NCBI RefSeq assembly: GCF_003325375.1 | Contig: NZ_CP030862.1 | Coordinates: 1,925,501-1,989,500 of the forward strand | From: Streptomyces globosus | GTDB taxonomy: Bacteria; Actinomycetota; Actinomycetes; Streptomycetales; Streptomycetaceae | Length of the DNA stretch: 64,000 nt | Reading direction: 5' to 3' | Part shown: piece after piece, positions 9,032 through 18,361 of the stretch | Layout: each line of letters starts with the position of its first letter | Position numbering within the stretch: the first letter of the stretch is position 1 | Notes under the pieces: generated by a model | What the model was told of the DNA's origin: nothing | What the model saw: only the letters and a program-made list of their open reading frames with translations | Databases searched by the model: none | Position numbers and translations under genes: made by a program

Positions 9032-11161
9032 TCAGGCCGGCACGCTCGCGACGCCCGGAGCCAGGAACCGCTTGCCGTTCACGCGCTCCGAGACGCCCTC
9101 GCGGTCCAGGTACGGCGTGATGCCGCCCAGGTGGAAGGGCCAGCCGGCGCCCGTGATGAGGCAGAGGTCGATGTCCTGGGCCTCGGCCACGACACCCTCC
9201 TCCAGCATCAGGCCGATCTCCTGCGCCACCGCGTCCAGGACCCGGTCGCGCACCTGCTCCTCGGTCAGCACCGACTCGCCCTGCACCAGGAGGGCGGCGA
9301 CGTCCGGGTCCAGCTCCGGCTTGCCGGAATCGTACACGTAGAAGCCCCGCTTGCCGGCCTCGACGACCGCCTTCAGGTTGGGGGAGACCGTGAAACGCTC
9401 CGGGAAGGACCGGTTCAGCGTCTCCGACACGTGCAGGCCGATCGCCGGGCCGACGAGCTCCAGCAGCACCAGCGGCGACATCGGCAGGCCGAGCGGCTCG
9501 ATGGCCTTCTCCGCCGTCTCGACCGGGGTGCCCTCGTCGATGACGTTCTGGATCTCGCCCATGAAGCGGGTCAGGATGCGGTTCACGACGAACGCCGGGG
9601 CGTCCTTGGTGAGCACCGCCGTCTTCTTCAGCTTCTTGGCGACGGCGAACGCCGTGGCGAGCGAGGCGTCGTCCGTCTGCTCGCCGCGGACGATCTCCAG
9701 CAGCGGCAGGACGGCGACCGGGTTGAAGAAGTGGAAGCCGACCACGCGCTCGGGGTGCTTCAGCTTCGAGGCCATCTCGCTGACCGACAGCGAGGAGGTG
9801 TTGGTGGCGAGGATCGCGTGCGCCGGGGCGACCGCCTCGACCTCCGCGAACACCTTCTGCTTGACCGACATCTCCTCGAAGACGGCCTCGATGACGAAGT
9901 CCGCGTCCGCGAAGCCCTCGGCCTTGTCCAGGACGCCGCTCACCAGCGCCTTGAGGCGGTTGGCCTTGTCCTGGTTGATGCGGCCCTTGCCCAGCAGCTT
10001 CTCGATCTCGGCGTGGACGTAGCCCACACCCCTGTCGACGCGCTCCTGGTCGATGTCCGTCAGGACGACCGGCACCTCCAGGCGGCGCAGGAACAGCAGC
10101 GCCAGCTGCGAGGCCATCAGGCCCGCACCGACGACGCCGACCTTGGACACCGGGCGCGCCAGGCTCTTGTCCGGGGCGCCGGCCGGGCGCTTGCCGCGCT
10201 TCTGGACCAGGTTGAAGGCGTAGATGCCCGAGCGGAGCTCGCCGCCCATGATGAGGTCGGCCAGCGCCGTGTCCTCGGCGTCGAAGCCCTTCTGCAGGTC
10301 GCCGTCCTTGGCCTCCGCGATGATGTCGAGCGCGCGGTAGGCGGCCGGGGCGGCGCCGTGCACCTTGGAGTCCGCGAACGCGCGGCCCTTGGCCACGGCC
10401 GCGTCCCAGGCCTCGCCGCGGTCGACCTCGGGGCGCGCGACCTCGGTCTCGCCCTTCAGTACGCGGGCCGTCCACAGCAGGGACTGCTCCAGGAAGTCCG
10501 CACCGTCGAAGAGCGCGTCGGCGATGCCGAGCTCGAAGACCTGCCTGCCCTTCAGCTGGCGGTTCTGGTTCAGCGAGTTCTCGATGATCACCGAGACGGC
10601 CCGCTCGGCGCCGATCAGGTTCGGCAGGATGGTGCAGCCGCCCCAGCCGGGGACCAGGCCGAGGAAGACCTCGGGCAGGGAGAACGCCGGGATGGCCTTC
10701 GACACCGTGCGGTAGGTGCAGTGCAGGCCGACCTCGACGCCGCCGCCCATCGCCGCGCCGTTGTAGTAGGCGAAGGTGGGGACGGCCAGCGCGGCGAGCC
10801 GCTTGAAGACGTCGTGCCCGCCCTTGCCGATGGCCAGCGCCTCGTCGTGCTGCTTCAGCAGCTCGACGCCCTTGAGGTCGGCGCCGACCGCGAAGATGAA
10901 CGGCTTGCCGGTGATGCCCGCGCCGACGATGGAGCCGGCCAGGGCCTCCTGCTCGACCTGGTCGATCGCCGCGTTCAGGTTGGCCAGCGACTGCGGGCCG
11001 AACGTCGTCGGCTTGGTGTGGTCGAAGCCGTTGTCCAGCGTGATGAGCGCGAAGCGCCCCGCGCCGAACGGCAGTTCCAGGTGGCGGACGTGCGCCGACG
11101 TGACGACCTCGTCCGGGAACAGCTCGGCCGCGCCCTTCAGGAGCTCAGCGGTGGTGCTCAC
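9032..11161 (-). CDS. fadB: Fatty-acid oxidation multifunctional protein (enoyl-CoA hydratase / 3-hydroxyacyl-CoA dehydrogenase)
   Basis: A 709-aa protein of typical FadB/FadJ length. The N-terminal crotonase domain (about 20-270) includes FIFAVGADLKG and YNGAAMGGGVEVGL (oxyanion hole). The C-terminal NAD-binding domain starts near 330 (VGVVGAGLMASQLA) and has VGFHFFNPV, the signature region of 3-hydroxyacyl-CoA dehydrogenases. It performs hydration and oxidation in beta-oxidation with the FadA thiolase. The GTG start at 11161 overlaps the fadA stop by 4 bp, so the two are translationally coupled. The much longer open frame to 12436 is a shadow of fadA. Confidence 0.93.
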   Translation of the reverse strand: MSTTAELLKGAAELFPDEVVTSAHVRHLELPFGAGRFALITLDNGFDHTKPTTFGPQSLANLNAAIDQVEQEALAGSIVGAGITGKPFIFAVGADLKGVELLKQHDEALAIGKGGHDVFKRLAALAVPTFAYYNGAAMGGGVEVGLHCTYRTVSKAIPAFSLPEVFLGLVPGWGGCTILPNLIGAERAVSVIIENSLNQNRQLKGRQVFELGIADALFDGADFLEQSLLWTARVLKGETEVARPEVDRGEAWDAAVAKGRAFADSKVHGAAPAAYRALDIIAEAKDGDLQKGFDAEDTALADLIMGGELRSGIYAFNLVQKRGKRPAGAPDKSLARPVSKVGVVGAGLMASQLALLFLRRLEVPVVLTDIDQERVDRGVGYVHAEIEKLLGKGRINQDKANRLKALVSGVLDKAEGFADADFVIEAVFEEMSVKQKVFAEVEAVAPAHAILATNTSSLSVSEMASKLKHPERVVGFHFFNPVAVLPLLEIVRGEQTDDASLATAFAVAKKLKKTAVLTKDAPAFVVNRILTRFMGEIQNVIDEGTPVETAEKAIEPLGLPMSPLVLLELVGPAIGLHVSETLNRSFPERFTVSPNLKAVVEAGKRGFYVYDSGKPELDPDVAALLVQGESVLTEEQVRDRVLDAVAQEIGLMLEEGVVAEAQDIDLCLITGAGWPFHLGGITPYLDREGVSERVNGKRFLAPGVASVPA

Positions 11162-12381
11162 TTGGACTCTCCCTCGGCGAAGTGCGGGTTCTCCCAGATG
11201 ACCGTCGCGCCCATGCCGAAGCCCACGCACATGGTGGTCAGGCCGTAGCGGACGTGCGGCTGCTCCTCGAACTGGCGGGCCAGCTGCGTCATCAGGCGGA
11301 CGCCGGAGGAGGCCAGCGGGTGGCCGAACGCGATGGCGCCGCCGTACTGGTTCACGCGGGCGTCGTCGTCGGCGATGCCGTAGTGCTCCAGGAACGCGAG
11401 GACCTGGACGGCGAAGGCCTCGTTGATCTCGAACAGGCCGATGTCCTCGATGGACAGGCCGGCCTGCGCCAGCGCCTTCTCGGTGGCCGGGATCGGGCCG
11501 TAGCCCATGACCTCCGGCTCGACGCCGGCGAAGGCGTACGACACGAGGCGCATCTTGACCGGGAGGTTGTTCTCGCGGGCGAAGTCCTCGGACGCGATGA
11601 CCGCGGCGGTGGCGCCGTCGTTGAGGCCGGCGGCGTTGCCCGCGGTGACCCGGCCGTGCGTACGGAACGGGGTCTTCAGGTTCGCCAGGTTCTCCAGCGT
11701 GGTGCCCGGGCGCATCGGCTCGTCGGACGTGACGAGGCCCCAGCCGGTCTCGCCGACCTCGGGGTTGGTGTTGCGCACCGAGATCGGGACCAGGTCCTGC
11801 TGGATCTTGCCGTCGGCGTACGCCTTGGCGGCCTTCTCCTGCGAGCGCACCGCGTACTGGTCGGCGCGGAGCTTGGTGATCGTCGGGTACCGGTCGTGCA
11901 GGTTCTCGGCGGTCATGCCCATGAACAGGGCGGACTCGTCGACCAGCTTCTCGGAGACGAACCGCGGGTTCGGGTCGACGCCCTCGCCCATCGGGTGGCG
12001 GCCCATGTGCTCGACACCGCCGGCGATGGCGACGTCGTACGCACCGAAGGCCACACCGCCCGCGACGGCGGTCACGGCGGTCAGCGCGCCGGCGCACATG
12101 CGGTCGATGGAGTAGCCCGGGACGGACTGCGGCAGGCCCGCGAGGATGCCGGCCGTGCGGCCGATTGTCAGGCCCTGGTCGCCGATCTGGGTGGTGGCGG
12201 CGATCGCCACCTCGTCGATCTTCTTCGCGTCCAGGTCCGGGTTGCGGCGCAGCAGCTCCCGGATCGCCTTCACGACGAGGTCGTCGGCGCGGGTCTCGTG
12301 GTAGATGCCCTTCGGGCCCGCCTTGCCGAACGGGGTGCGGACGCCGTCGACGAAGACGACGTCCCTGACGGTACGAGGCAC
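11158..12381 (-). CDS. fadA: Acetyl-CoA acyltransferase (3-ketoacyl-CoA thiolase)
   Basis: A 407-aa thiolase. Motifs: DRMCAGALTAV near residue 90 (acyl-accepting Cys), NEAFAV near 340, GGAIAFGHPL near 370 and CVGFGMGATVIW at the C-terminus (second catalytic Cys). It catalyses the last step of the beta-oxidation cycle with FadB. GTG 12381 is used because GGAGGAG lies 8 nt upstream; the frame stays open to 12522 without a ribosome site. It is the first gene of the fadA-fadB operon. Confidence 0.93.
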   Translation of the reverse strand: MPRTVRDVVFVDGVRTPFGKAGPKGIYHETRADDLVVKAIRELLRRNPDLDAKKIDEVAIAATTQIGDQGLTIGRTAGILAGLPQSVPGYSIDRMCAGALTAVTAVAGGVAFGAYDVAIAGGVEHMGRHPMGEGVDPNPRFVSEKLVDESALFMGMTAENLHDRYPTITKLRADQYAVRSQEKAAKAYADGKIQQDLVPISVRNTNPEVGETGWGLVTSDEPMRPGTTLENLANLKTPFRTHGRVTAGNAAGLNDGATAAVIASEDFARENNLPVKMRLVSYAFAGVEPEVMGYGPIPATEKALAQAGLSIEDIGLFEINEAFAVQVLAFLEHYGIADDDARVNQYGGAIAFGHPLASSGVRLMTQLARQFEEQPHVRYGLTTMCVGFGMGATVIWENPHFAEGESK

Positions 12382-12593
12382 GTTGGCTCTCCTCCAGGTG
12401 CGGGATGGCACTGCTGCGCGCGGGCGGCCCTGCCAACGGCTGAGCGCCCGCTCACCCGCCATGCTACTTGCGGGTAACCGGTGTGGACACCCCCGCGCCG
12501 AGGAGCGGCGAACGTCACACACCGCGACGGGCCTCCCGGCCGGCTCGGGAACGCCGGGGCCCCGCCGCGGCCCGCCCGCCGCCGGCGGACGCG

Positions 12594-12627
12594 AAGGAGC
12601 CCCCGGCCGGTCGGACGGGGGCTCCTT
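12594..12627 (-). terminator. Terminator downstream of rnd
   Basis: A 12-bp perfect stem (12594-12605 with 12616-12627) lies 20 bp beyond the rnd stop. Confidence 0.7.
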
Positions 12628-12646
12628 CGAAGGGGGGTGCGGCGCC

Positions 12647-13918
12647 TCAGGCGGTCGCGGCCAGGGCCGTGACCAGCACCGGGGTCACCTGCTCGATCTG
12701 CCACGGGCGGGCGCCGTGGCCCGCGAGGGCCTCGGCCACCGTGTCGGCGCCGAGCCGCTTGGGCGGCTCCCAGCACAGCCGGCGCACCGTGTCCGGGGTG
12801 ATCAGGTTCTCCTGGGGCAGGTTCAGCCGCTCGGCGAGCGCCGACACCGCGGCGCGGGCCGCGGACAGCCGGGCCGCGGCGGCCGGGTCCTTGTCGGCCC
12901 AGGACCGCGGCGGCGGAGGGCCGGCCGAGGCGGCCCCGGGCTGCGGCAGCTCGGCCTCGGGCAGGGCCCTGGCCCGGTCCACGGCGGCCATCCACTGCTC
13001 CAGCTGGCGCCGGCCCATCCGCTGCCCGAAGCCGGGAAGCGCGGACAGCGCGTGTACGTGGGACGGCAGGGCGAGTGCGGCCTCGACGATCGCGGCGTCG
13101 CTCAGCACCTTGCCGGGCGAGACGTCGCGCCGCTGGGCGATCCGGTCGCGCGACTCCCACAGCTCCCGCACGACCGCCATCTGGCGGCGCCGGCGCACCT
13201 TGTGCATGCCGGAGGTACGGCGCCAGGGGTCCTTGCGCGGAGGGGCGGGCGGCGCGGAGGCGATGGCGTCGAACTCCTGGCGGGCCCATTCCAGTTTGCC
13301 CTGCCGGTCCAGCTCCGCCTCCAGCGCGTCCCGCAGGTCCACCAGCAGCTCGACGTCGAGCGCGGCGTAGCGCAGCCACGGATCGGGGAGCGGGCGGGTG
13401 GACCAGTCGACGGCGGAGTGGCCCTTCTCCAGCGCGTAGCCGAGCACGCTCTCCACCATCGCGCCCAGCCCGACGCGGGGGAAGCCCGCGAGCCGGCCGG
13501 CGAGCTCGGTGTCGAACAGGGAGGTGGGCACCATGCCTATGTCGCGCAGGCACGGCAGGTCCTGGGTCGCCGCGTGGAGGATCCACTCCGCGCCGTCCAG
13601 GGCTCCGCCGAGCGCGGACAGGTCGGGGCAGCCGACCGGGTCGACGAGCGCGGATCCCGCGCCTTCGCGGCGCAGCTGCACGAGGTAGGCGCGCTGGCCG
13701 TAGCGGTATCCGGAGGCGCGTTCGGCGTCGACGGCGACGGGGCCGGTGCCCGCGGCGAAGGCCGCGACGACCCGGGCGAGGGCGTCTTCGTCGGCGACCA
13801 CCGGAGGGATCCCCTCACGGGGTTCGAGCAACGGAATCGGCGCCTTGTCGACGTCGTCCGGGGGGCCGCCCCCGGTGGTGGTGCGCAGGTCTGCTGCGGT
13901 CTCTTGGGCGTCGGTCAC
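12647..13918 (-). CDS. rnd: Ribonuclease D family 3'-5' exonuclease with HRDC domain
   Basis: A 423-aa protein. DEDD exonuclease motifs: VAVDAERASG near residue 63 (Exo I, D-x-E), the LHAATQDLPCL region near 115 (Exo II) and WLRYAALDVELL near 185 (Exo III with Tyr/Asp). An HRDC-like helical domain follows (about 225-300), and the C-terminus is Pro/Ala-rich. It would trim structured RNA 3' ends. The gene stands between fadA and whiI, as in S. coelicolor. Confidence 0.88.
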   Translation of the reverse strand: MTDAQETAADLRTTTGGGPPDDVDKAPIPLLEPREGIPPVVADEDALARVVAAFAAGTGPVAVDAERASGYRYGQRAYLVQLRREGAGSALVDPVGCPDLSALGGALDGAEWILHAATQDLPCLRDIGMVPTSLFDTELAGRLAGFPRVGLGAMVESVLGYALEKGHSAVDWSTRPLPDPWLRYAALDVELLVDLRDALEAELDRQGKLEWARQEFDAIASAPPAPPRKDPWRRTSGMHKVRRRRQMAVVRELWESRDRIAQRRDVSPGKVLSDAAIVEAALALPSHVHALSALPGFGQRMGRRQLEQWMAAVDRARALPEAELPQPGAASAGPPPPRSWADKDPAAAARLSAARAAVSALAERLNLPQENLITPDTVRRLCWEPPKRLGADTVAEALAGHGARPWQIEQVTPVLVTALAATA

Positions 13919-13943
13919 CGCTCAAGGGTATCCGCGGATACGG

Positions 13944-13979
13944 CGCGCCCGTCGCCGGAACGTTCCGGCGACGGGCGCG
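13944..13979. terminator. 36-bp perfect palindrome between whiI and rnd
   Basis: A perfect inverted repeat centred on AACGTT (13959-13964) with 18-bp arms and no spacer. It lies 100 bp downstream of the whiI stop and just upstream of the rnd start. It is probably a whiI terminator, but a protein-binding site for rnd control is also possible. Confidence 0.5.
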
Positions 13980-14080
13980 GTGGGGGCCCGCGGGCCCGGG
14001 CCCGCTGTTCCCCTGTGGTTCCCCGCGGTCCTCCCGGCGCCGCCCCAGGGCCGGGGCCGCCGGGGGGCGCCGGGCCGGGG

Positions 14081-14743
14081 TCAGTGGATGATCCCGGTCC
14101 GCAGGGCGACGGCGACCATTCCGGCGCGGTCGCCGGTGCCCAGCTTGCGGGCGATACGGGCCAGGTGGGACTTCACGGTCAGGGCGGACAGGCCCATCGA
14201 GACGCCGATGGCCTTGTTCGACTGGCCCTCGGCGACCAGGCGGAGGACCTCCACCTCGCGGCCGGAGAGCTCGCGGTAGCCGCCCGGGTGGCTCGGGGCA
14301 CCCGGGGGGCGGCGGTGCATGCGGGCGGCGGCGGCGCCGATGGGGGCGGCGCCCGGGCGGGTGGGGAGCCCGATGTTGGTGCGCGTGCCGGTGACGACGT
14401 ACCCCTTGACCCCGCCCGCGAGGGCGTTGCGGACGGCGCCGATGTCGTCGGCCGCGGAGAGGGCCAGGCCGTTCGGCCAGCCCGCGGCGCGGGTCTCGGA
14501 GAGCAGGGTCAGACCGGAACCGTCCGGCAGGTGTACGTCGGCCACGCAGATGTCGCGCGGGCTGCCGACGCGGGGGCGGGCCTCCGCGATGGACGACGCC
14601 TCGATCACATCGCGAACTCCGAGGGCCCACAGATGGCGGGTCACGGTGGAACGGACGCGCGGGTCGGCCACGACGACCATGGCCGTCGGCTTGTTCGGGC
14701 GGTAGGCGACCAGGCTTGCGGGCTGCTCGAGAAGAACGGACAC
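14081..14743 (-). CDS. whiI: WhiI, orphan atypical response regulator for sporulation
   Basis: A 220-aa protein with an N-terminal receiver (about 20-125) and a C-terminal LuxR/NarL HTH (LSGREVEVLRLVAEG ... SNKAIGVSMGLSALTVKSHL, about 155-215). In the receiver the usual paired acidic residues read VVADPR, so one is Ala. The phospho-acceptor position is kept (VADVHLPDGSG) and so is the Lys (GVKGYVV). WhiI of S. coelicolor is an orphan regulator with an incomplete phosphorylation pocket that partners BldM late in sporulation. Position between rnd and the DUF3000/hemE pair matches that locus. GTG 14743 is preceded by AGGAGG. The upstream 170 bp contains AT-rich sequence suited to a regulated promoter. 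Confidence 0.88.
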   Translation of the reverse strand: MSVLLEQPASLVAYRPNKPTAMVVVADPRVRSTVTRHLWALGVRDVIEASSIAEARPRVGSPRDICVADVHLPDGSGLTLLSETRAAGWPNGLALSAADDIGAVRNALAGGVKGYVVTGTRTNIGLPTRPGAAPIGAAAARMHRRPPGAPSHPGGYRELSGREVEVLRLVAEGQSNKAIGVSMGLSALTVKSHLARIARKLGTGDRAGMVAVALRTGIIH

Positions 14744-15054
14744 CTAGGCCTCCTGGGGGAGTGGCGGGACGGGCCGGCTCGGGGAAGGAAGCCGGTGCGA
14801 ACCGTGCGGATGGTCACTGGTTCCTTCGGCACGTCACCCGCCCGGCTTTAGGGAATGATCACGATTTAGTGAGTAACAATTCGGGCAATTCGGACGCACG
14901 ATCGATCATCGGGTGATCAGAAGCCCGCACACCGCGCCGTGTTCCCGCACGGATGCCGCGGCCTTTCGATCAGCCGTTCCCGCGGAGGCGCCCCCCGGCC
15001 GCCCCCGGCCGCCCCTGCCGGACGGGTGGCGCGTGCCGCCGTACGGAGCCACCG

Positions 15055-15711
15055 CTACGGGTGGTGCGGACCGCGCCTCTGTGGCAGGGAGACCACGCCC
15101 GGCCCGGCCTCGCCGGGCCCCAGCGGCGGCATTCCCGCGATCTGGCACAGCAGCTCGCACCACGCCGCCAGGTGGCCCGGGGTGTCCGGCACCCCGCCCA
15201 CCCCCTCGCGCGGCGTCCAGGAGGCCCGGATCTCGATCTGCGTCGCCGGCCGCCGCTCGGCGAGCCCGCCGAAGTAGTGCGAGCCCGCCATCGTCACGGT
15301 GCCGCTCGCCTCCGCGTACGACAGCCCGCGCGCCTCCAGCGCGCCGGTCAGCCAGGACCAGCACACCTCCGGCAGCAGCGGGTCGGCCGCCATCTCCGGC
15401 TCCAGCTCCGCCCGCACCAGCGTGACCAGCCGGAACGTGCCCCGCCAGGCCTCGTGCCCGGCCGGGTCGTGCAGCAGGATGAGCCGCCCGTCGGCGAGGT
15501 CCTCCTCGCCCTCGACGGCCGCCGCCTCCAGCGCGTACGCGTACGGCGCCAGCCGCTGCGGCGGTTTCACCGGGTCGATCTCGATCCCCGGCCGCAGGCG
15601 CGCCTTCTTCAATCCCTCGACCGCCCGCCGGAACGGGAGCGGGACGGAGCTCTCCTTCCCGCTGTCCATACCGTCGGCGCCATCCGAAAATCGTCCCTGA
15701 GCCGCAGCCAT
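15055..15711 (-). CDS. DUF3000 protein
   Basis: A 218-aa actinobacterial conserved protein. Recognisable stretches are [15 protein letters not shown], the APYAYAL region, [16 protein letters not shown] and SHYFGGL near the C-terminal third. No catalytic motif or membrane segment is seen. I chose ATG 15711 because it gives the usual family N-terminus ([11 protein letters not shown]); ATG 15669 is a shorter alternative. It is divergent from hemE with a 91-bp shared upstream region, an arrangement conserved in Streptomyces. Function unknown. Confidence 0.85.
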   Translation of the reverse strand: MAAAQGRFSDGADGMDSGKESSVPLPFRRAVEGLKKARLRPGIEIDPVKPPQRLAPYAYALEAAAVEGEEDLADGRLILLHDPAGHEAWRGTFRLVTLVRAELEPEMAADPLLPEVCWSWLTGALEARGLSYAEASGTVTMAGSHYFGGLAERRPATQIEIRASWTPREGVGGVPDTPGHLAAWCELLCQIAGMPPLGPGEAGPGVVSLPQRRGPHHP

Positions 15712-15802
15712 GCCCGGAAGACTAGGCGGAACGAGGGCCCGTACGCCGCAGGGACACCCGCGCCATGACGGCCACTTCTGCACACGTGCGAAGATTTGCG
15801 GC

Positions 15803-16867
15803 GTGAGCGCCAACGACCGCCCCACGGGCCAGCCGAGCCAGACGTACGATTCCGCCTTCCTGAAGGCGTGCCGCCGCGAGCCGGTGCCGCACACCCCGGT
15901 GTGGTTCATGCGGCAGGCCGGGCGCTCCCTCCCCGAGTACCGCAAGGTCCGCGAGGGCACCGCCATGCTGGAGTCCTGCATGCGGCCCGACCTGGTCACC
16001 GAGATCACGCTGCAGCCGGTGCGCCGCCACAAGGTGGACGCCGCGATCTTCTTCTCCGACATCGTGGTCCCGCTCAAGGCGATCGGCGTCGACCTCGACA
16101 TCAAGCCCGGCATCGGGCCGGTCGTCGCCCAGCCGATCCGCCGCCGCGAGGACCTCGCACAGCTGCGCGACCTCACCCCGGAGGACGTGCAGTACGTCAC
16201 CGAGGCGATCGGCATGCTGACGGGTGAACTCGGCGCCACCCCGCTGATCGGCTTCGCGGGTGCTCCTTTCACCCTCGCGAGCTACCTCGTCGAGGGCGGC
16301 CCCTCCCGCAACCACGAGCACACCAAGGCGCTCATGTACGGCGACCCGCAGCTGTGGGCCGACCTGCTGGACCGCCTCGCGGAGATCACCTCGGCCTTCC
16401 TGAAGGTCCAGATCGAGGCGGGCGCCTCCGCCGTCCAGCTCTTCGACTCCTGGGTCGGCGCGCTCGCCCCGGCGGACTATCGGCGCTCGGTCATGCCGGC
16501 CTCGGCGAAGGTCTTCGACTCCGTCGCCTCCTACGGCGTCCCGCGCATCCACTTCGGCGTGGGCACCGGCGAGCTGCTCGGCCTGATGGGCGAGGCCGGA
16601 GCCGACGTCGTCGGCGTCGACTGGCGCATCCCGCTGGACGAGGCGGCGCGGCGCGTCGGCCCCGGCAAGGCGCTCCAGGGCAACCTCGACCCTGCCGTGC
16701 TCTTCTCCACCCCCGAGGCCGTCCGGGCCAAGACGGACGAGGTCCTCGCGGCCGCCGCCGGGCTGGAGGGCCACGTCTTCAACCTCGGCCACGGCGTCCT
16801 GCCGACGACCGACCCGGACGCCCTGACCCGCCTCGTGGACCACGTCCACACCCGCACGGCGCGCTGA
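15803..16867 (+). CDS. hemE: Uroporphyrinogen decarboxylase
   Basis: A 354-aa enzyme that removes four acetate carboxyls from uroporphyrinogen III to give coproporphyrinogen III. Diagnostic motifs: [15 protein letters not shown] near residue 32 (substrate-binding Arg cluster), FSDI near 80 (catalytic Asp), GFAGAPFT near 150 and [12 protein letters not shown] near 325. GTG 15803 gives the expected N-terminus; the frame is open to 15710 without support. The product feeds HemG/HemY and HemQ encoded at 19.6-21.8 kb, which form the coproporphyrin-dependent haem route. Confidence 0.95.
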   Translation: MSANDRPTGQPSQTYDSAFLKACRREPVPHTPVWFMRQAGRSLPEYRKVREGTAMLESCMRPDLVTEITLQPVRRHKVDAAIFFSDIVVPLKAIGVDLDIKPGIGPVVAQPIRRREDLAQLRDLTPEDVQYVTEAIGMLTGELGATPLIGFAGAPFTLASYLVEGGPSRNHEHTKALMYGDPQLWADLLDRLAEITSAFLKVQIEAGASAVQLFDSWVGALAPADYRRSVMPASAKVFDSVASYGVPRIHFGVGTGELLGLMGEAGADVVGVDWRIPLDEAARRVGPGKALQGNLDPAVLFSTPEAVRAKTDEVLAAAAGLEGHVFNLGHGVLPTTDPDALTRLVDHVHTRTAR

Positions 16868-16872
16868 CCCGC

Positions 16873-16914
16873 CGGGCCCCGGGGGCGCCGCCGCGGCGGC
16901 GCCCCCGGGGCCCG
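16873..16914. terminator. 42-bp perfect palindrome between convergent hemE and oxidoreductase genes
   Basis: A perfect 21-bp-arm palindrome with no loop occupies the 53-bp gap between two convergent stop codons and should form a very stable bidirectional terminator. Confidence 0.8.
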
Positions 16915-16920
16915 CGGCGG

Positions 16921-18303
16921 TCACACGCCGGCCGAGCGGACCGCGGCGACCGCCTTGCGGGCCGCGACCAGGACCGGGTCCCACACCGGGGAGAACGGCG
17001 GCGCGTACCCCAGGTCCAGGGCGACGACCTGCTCCACCGTCATGCCCGCCGTCAGCGCGACCGCCGCGACGTCCACCCGCTTCGCGGACCCGGCCCCGCC
17101 GACGATCTGCACCCCGAGCAGCCGCCCCGTCCGCCGCTCCGCGAGCATCTTCACCGTCATCCGCGCGGCCCCCGGGTAGTAGCCGGCCGCCGTCGTGGAG
17201 GCGACGGTCGCCGTCACGAACTGGAGCCCCGCCTCCCGGGCGTCCGACTCCCGCAGCCCCGTCCGCGCGATCTCCAGGTCGCAGACCTTGCTGACCGCCG
17301 TGCCCACCACGCCCGGGAAGGTGGCGTAGCCGCCGCCGACGCCCGAGCCGATCACCTGCCCGTGCTTGTTCGCGTGCGTGCCGAGCGGGACGTGCCGGTG
17401 GCGCCCCGCGACCAGGTCCAGCACCTCCACGCAGTCGCCGCCCGCCCAGATGTGGCCGTACCCGCGGACCCGCATCGACAGGTCCGTCAGCAGCCCGCCC
17501 GACGTGCCCAGCGGCAGCCCCGCCGCGCGGGCCAGGCCGGTCCGCGGCTCCACGCCGATGCCGAGGACCACCACGTCCGCCGCATACTCGTCCCCCGACG
17601 CGGTGCGCACCGCGCGGGCCCGCCCGGCCCCGTCGTCGAGGACCTCCGCCACCTCGGCGCCGGCGACCGTCCTGATGCCCATCCGGTTCATCGCCGTGTT
17701 CACCAGGCCGCCCATGTCCGGGTCGAGGGTGGACATCGGCTGCTCGTCGCGGTGCAGGACGGTGACCTCGAAGCCCCGGTGCAGCAGGGCCTCCGCCATC
17801 TCCACGCCGATGTATCCGGCGCCGACGACGACGGCCCGGCGGCCGCCGGCCCGCTCCAGGGTGTCCATCAGGCGCTGCCCGTCGTCGAGGGTCTGCACCC
17901 CGTGGACGCCGTGCGCGCCGATGCCGGGCATGCGCGGCCGGACCGGGCGGGCGCCCGTCGCCAGGACGAGCTTGTCGAAGCCGGTCCACGACTCGGCGCC
18001 GGAGTCGAGGTCGCGGGCGCGGACGCGGTTCCCGGCCAGGTCCAGCTCCAGCACCTCCGTACGGGTGCGCAGGTCGATGCCGCGGGCGCGGTGCTCCTCG
18101 GGGGTGCGGGCGATCAGGTCGTCCCGGTCGGTGACGCCGCCGCCGATCCAGTACGGGATCCCGCACGCCGAGTACGAGGTGAAGCGGCCCCGCTCGAAGG
18201 CCGTGATCTCCAGCTCCGCAGGGCCCTTCAGCCGCCGGGCCTGCGACGCGGCGGACATCCCCGCCGCGTCGCCGCCGACCACCACCAGCCGTTCCACTGC
18301 CAT
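16921..18303 (-). CDS. FAD/NAD(P)-dependent oxidoreductase, CoA-disulfide reductase-like
   Basis: A 460-aa class I pyridine nucleotide-disulfide oxidoreductase. FAD site LVVVGGDAAGMSAA at residues 6-20; SYSACGIPYWIGG near 43 contains the single conserved Cys typical of CoA-disulfide reductases and NADH oxidases; VVVGAGYIGVEMAE near 160 is the NAD(P) fold; IWAGGDC near 285 is the second FAD contact; a C-terminal dimerisation domain follows. ATG 18303 has GGAGGA upstream. Likely role is thiol-disulfide or redox homeostasis. Without activity data, CoA-disulfide reductase, NADH oxidase or a related reductase cannot be told apart. Confidence 0.88.
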   Translation of the reverse strand: MAVERLVVVGGDAAGMSAASQARRLKGPAELEITAFERGRFTSYSACGIPYWIGGGVTDRDDLIARTPEEHRARGIDLRTRTEVLELDLAGNRVRARDLDSGAESWTGFDKLVLATGARPVRPRMPGIGAHGVHGVQTLDDGQRLMDTLERAGGRRAVVVGAGYIGVEMAEALLHRGFEVTVLHRDEQPMSTLDPDMGGLVNTAMNRMGIRTVAGAEVAEVLDDGAGRARAVRTASGDEYAADVVVLGIGVEPRTGLARAAGLPLGTSGGLLTDLSMRVRGYGHIWAGGDCVEVLDLVAGRHRHVPLGTHANKHGQVIGSGVGGGYATFPGVVGTAVSKVCDLEIARTGLRESDAREAGLQFVTATVASTTAAGYYPGAARMTVKMLAERRTGRLLGVQIVGGAGSAKRVDVAAVALTAGMTVEQVVALDLGYAPPFSPVWDPVLVAARKAVAAVRSAGV

Positions 18304-18361
18304 CGTCCGCACCGTCCTCCACTGTGGCCACGTGGAGAACACGCTACGGGGGAGCGGTTGT

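Noticed and set aside
8420..11248. 942-codon plus-strand frame across fadB
   Set aside because: Antisense shadow of fadB and the TagC-like gene; Arg/Gly/Val low-complexity translation without family features.
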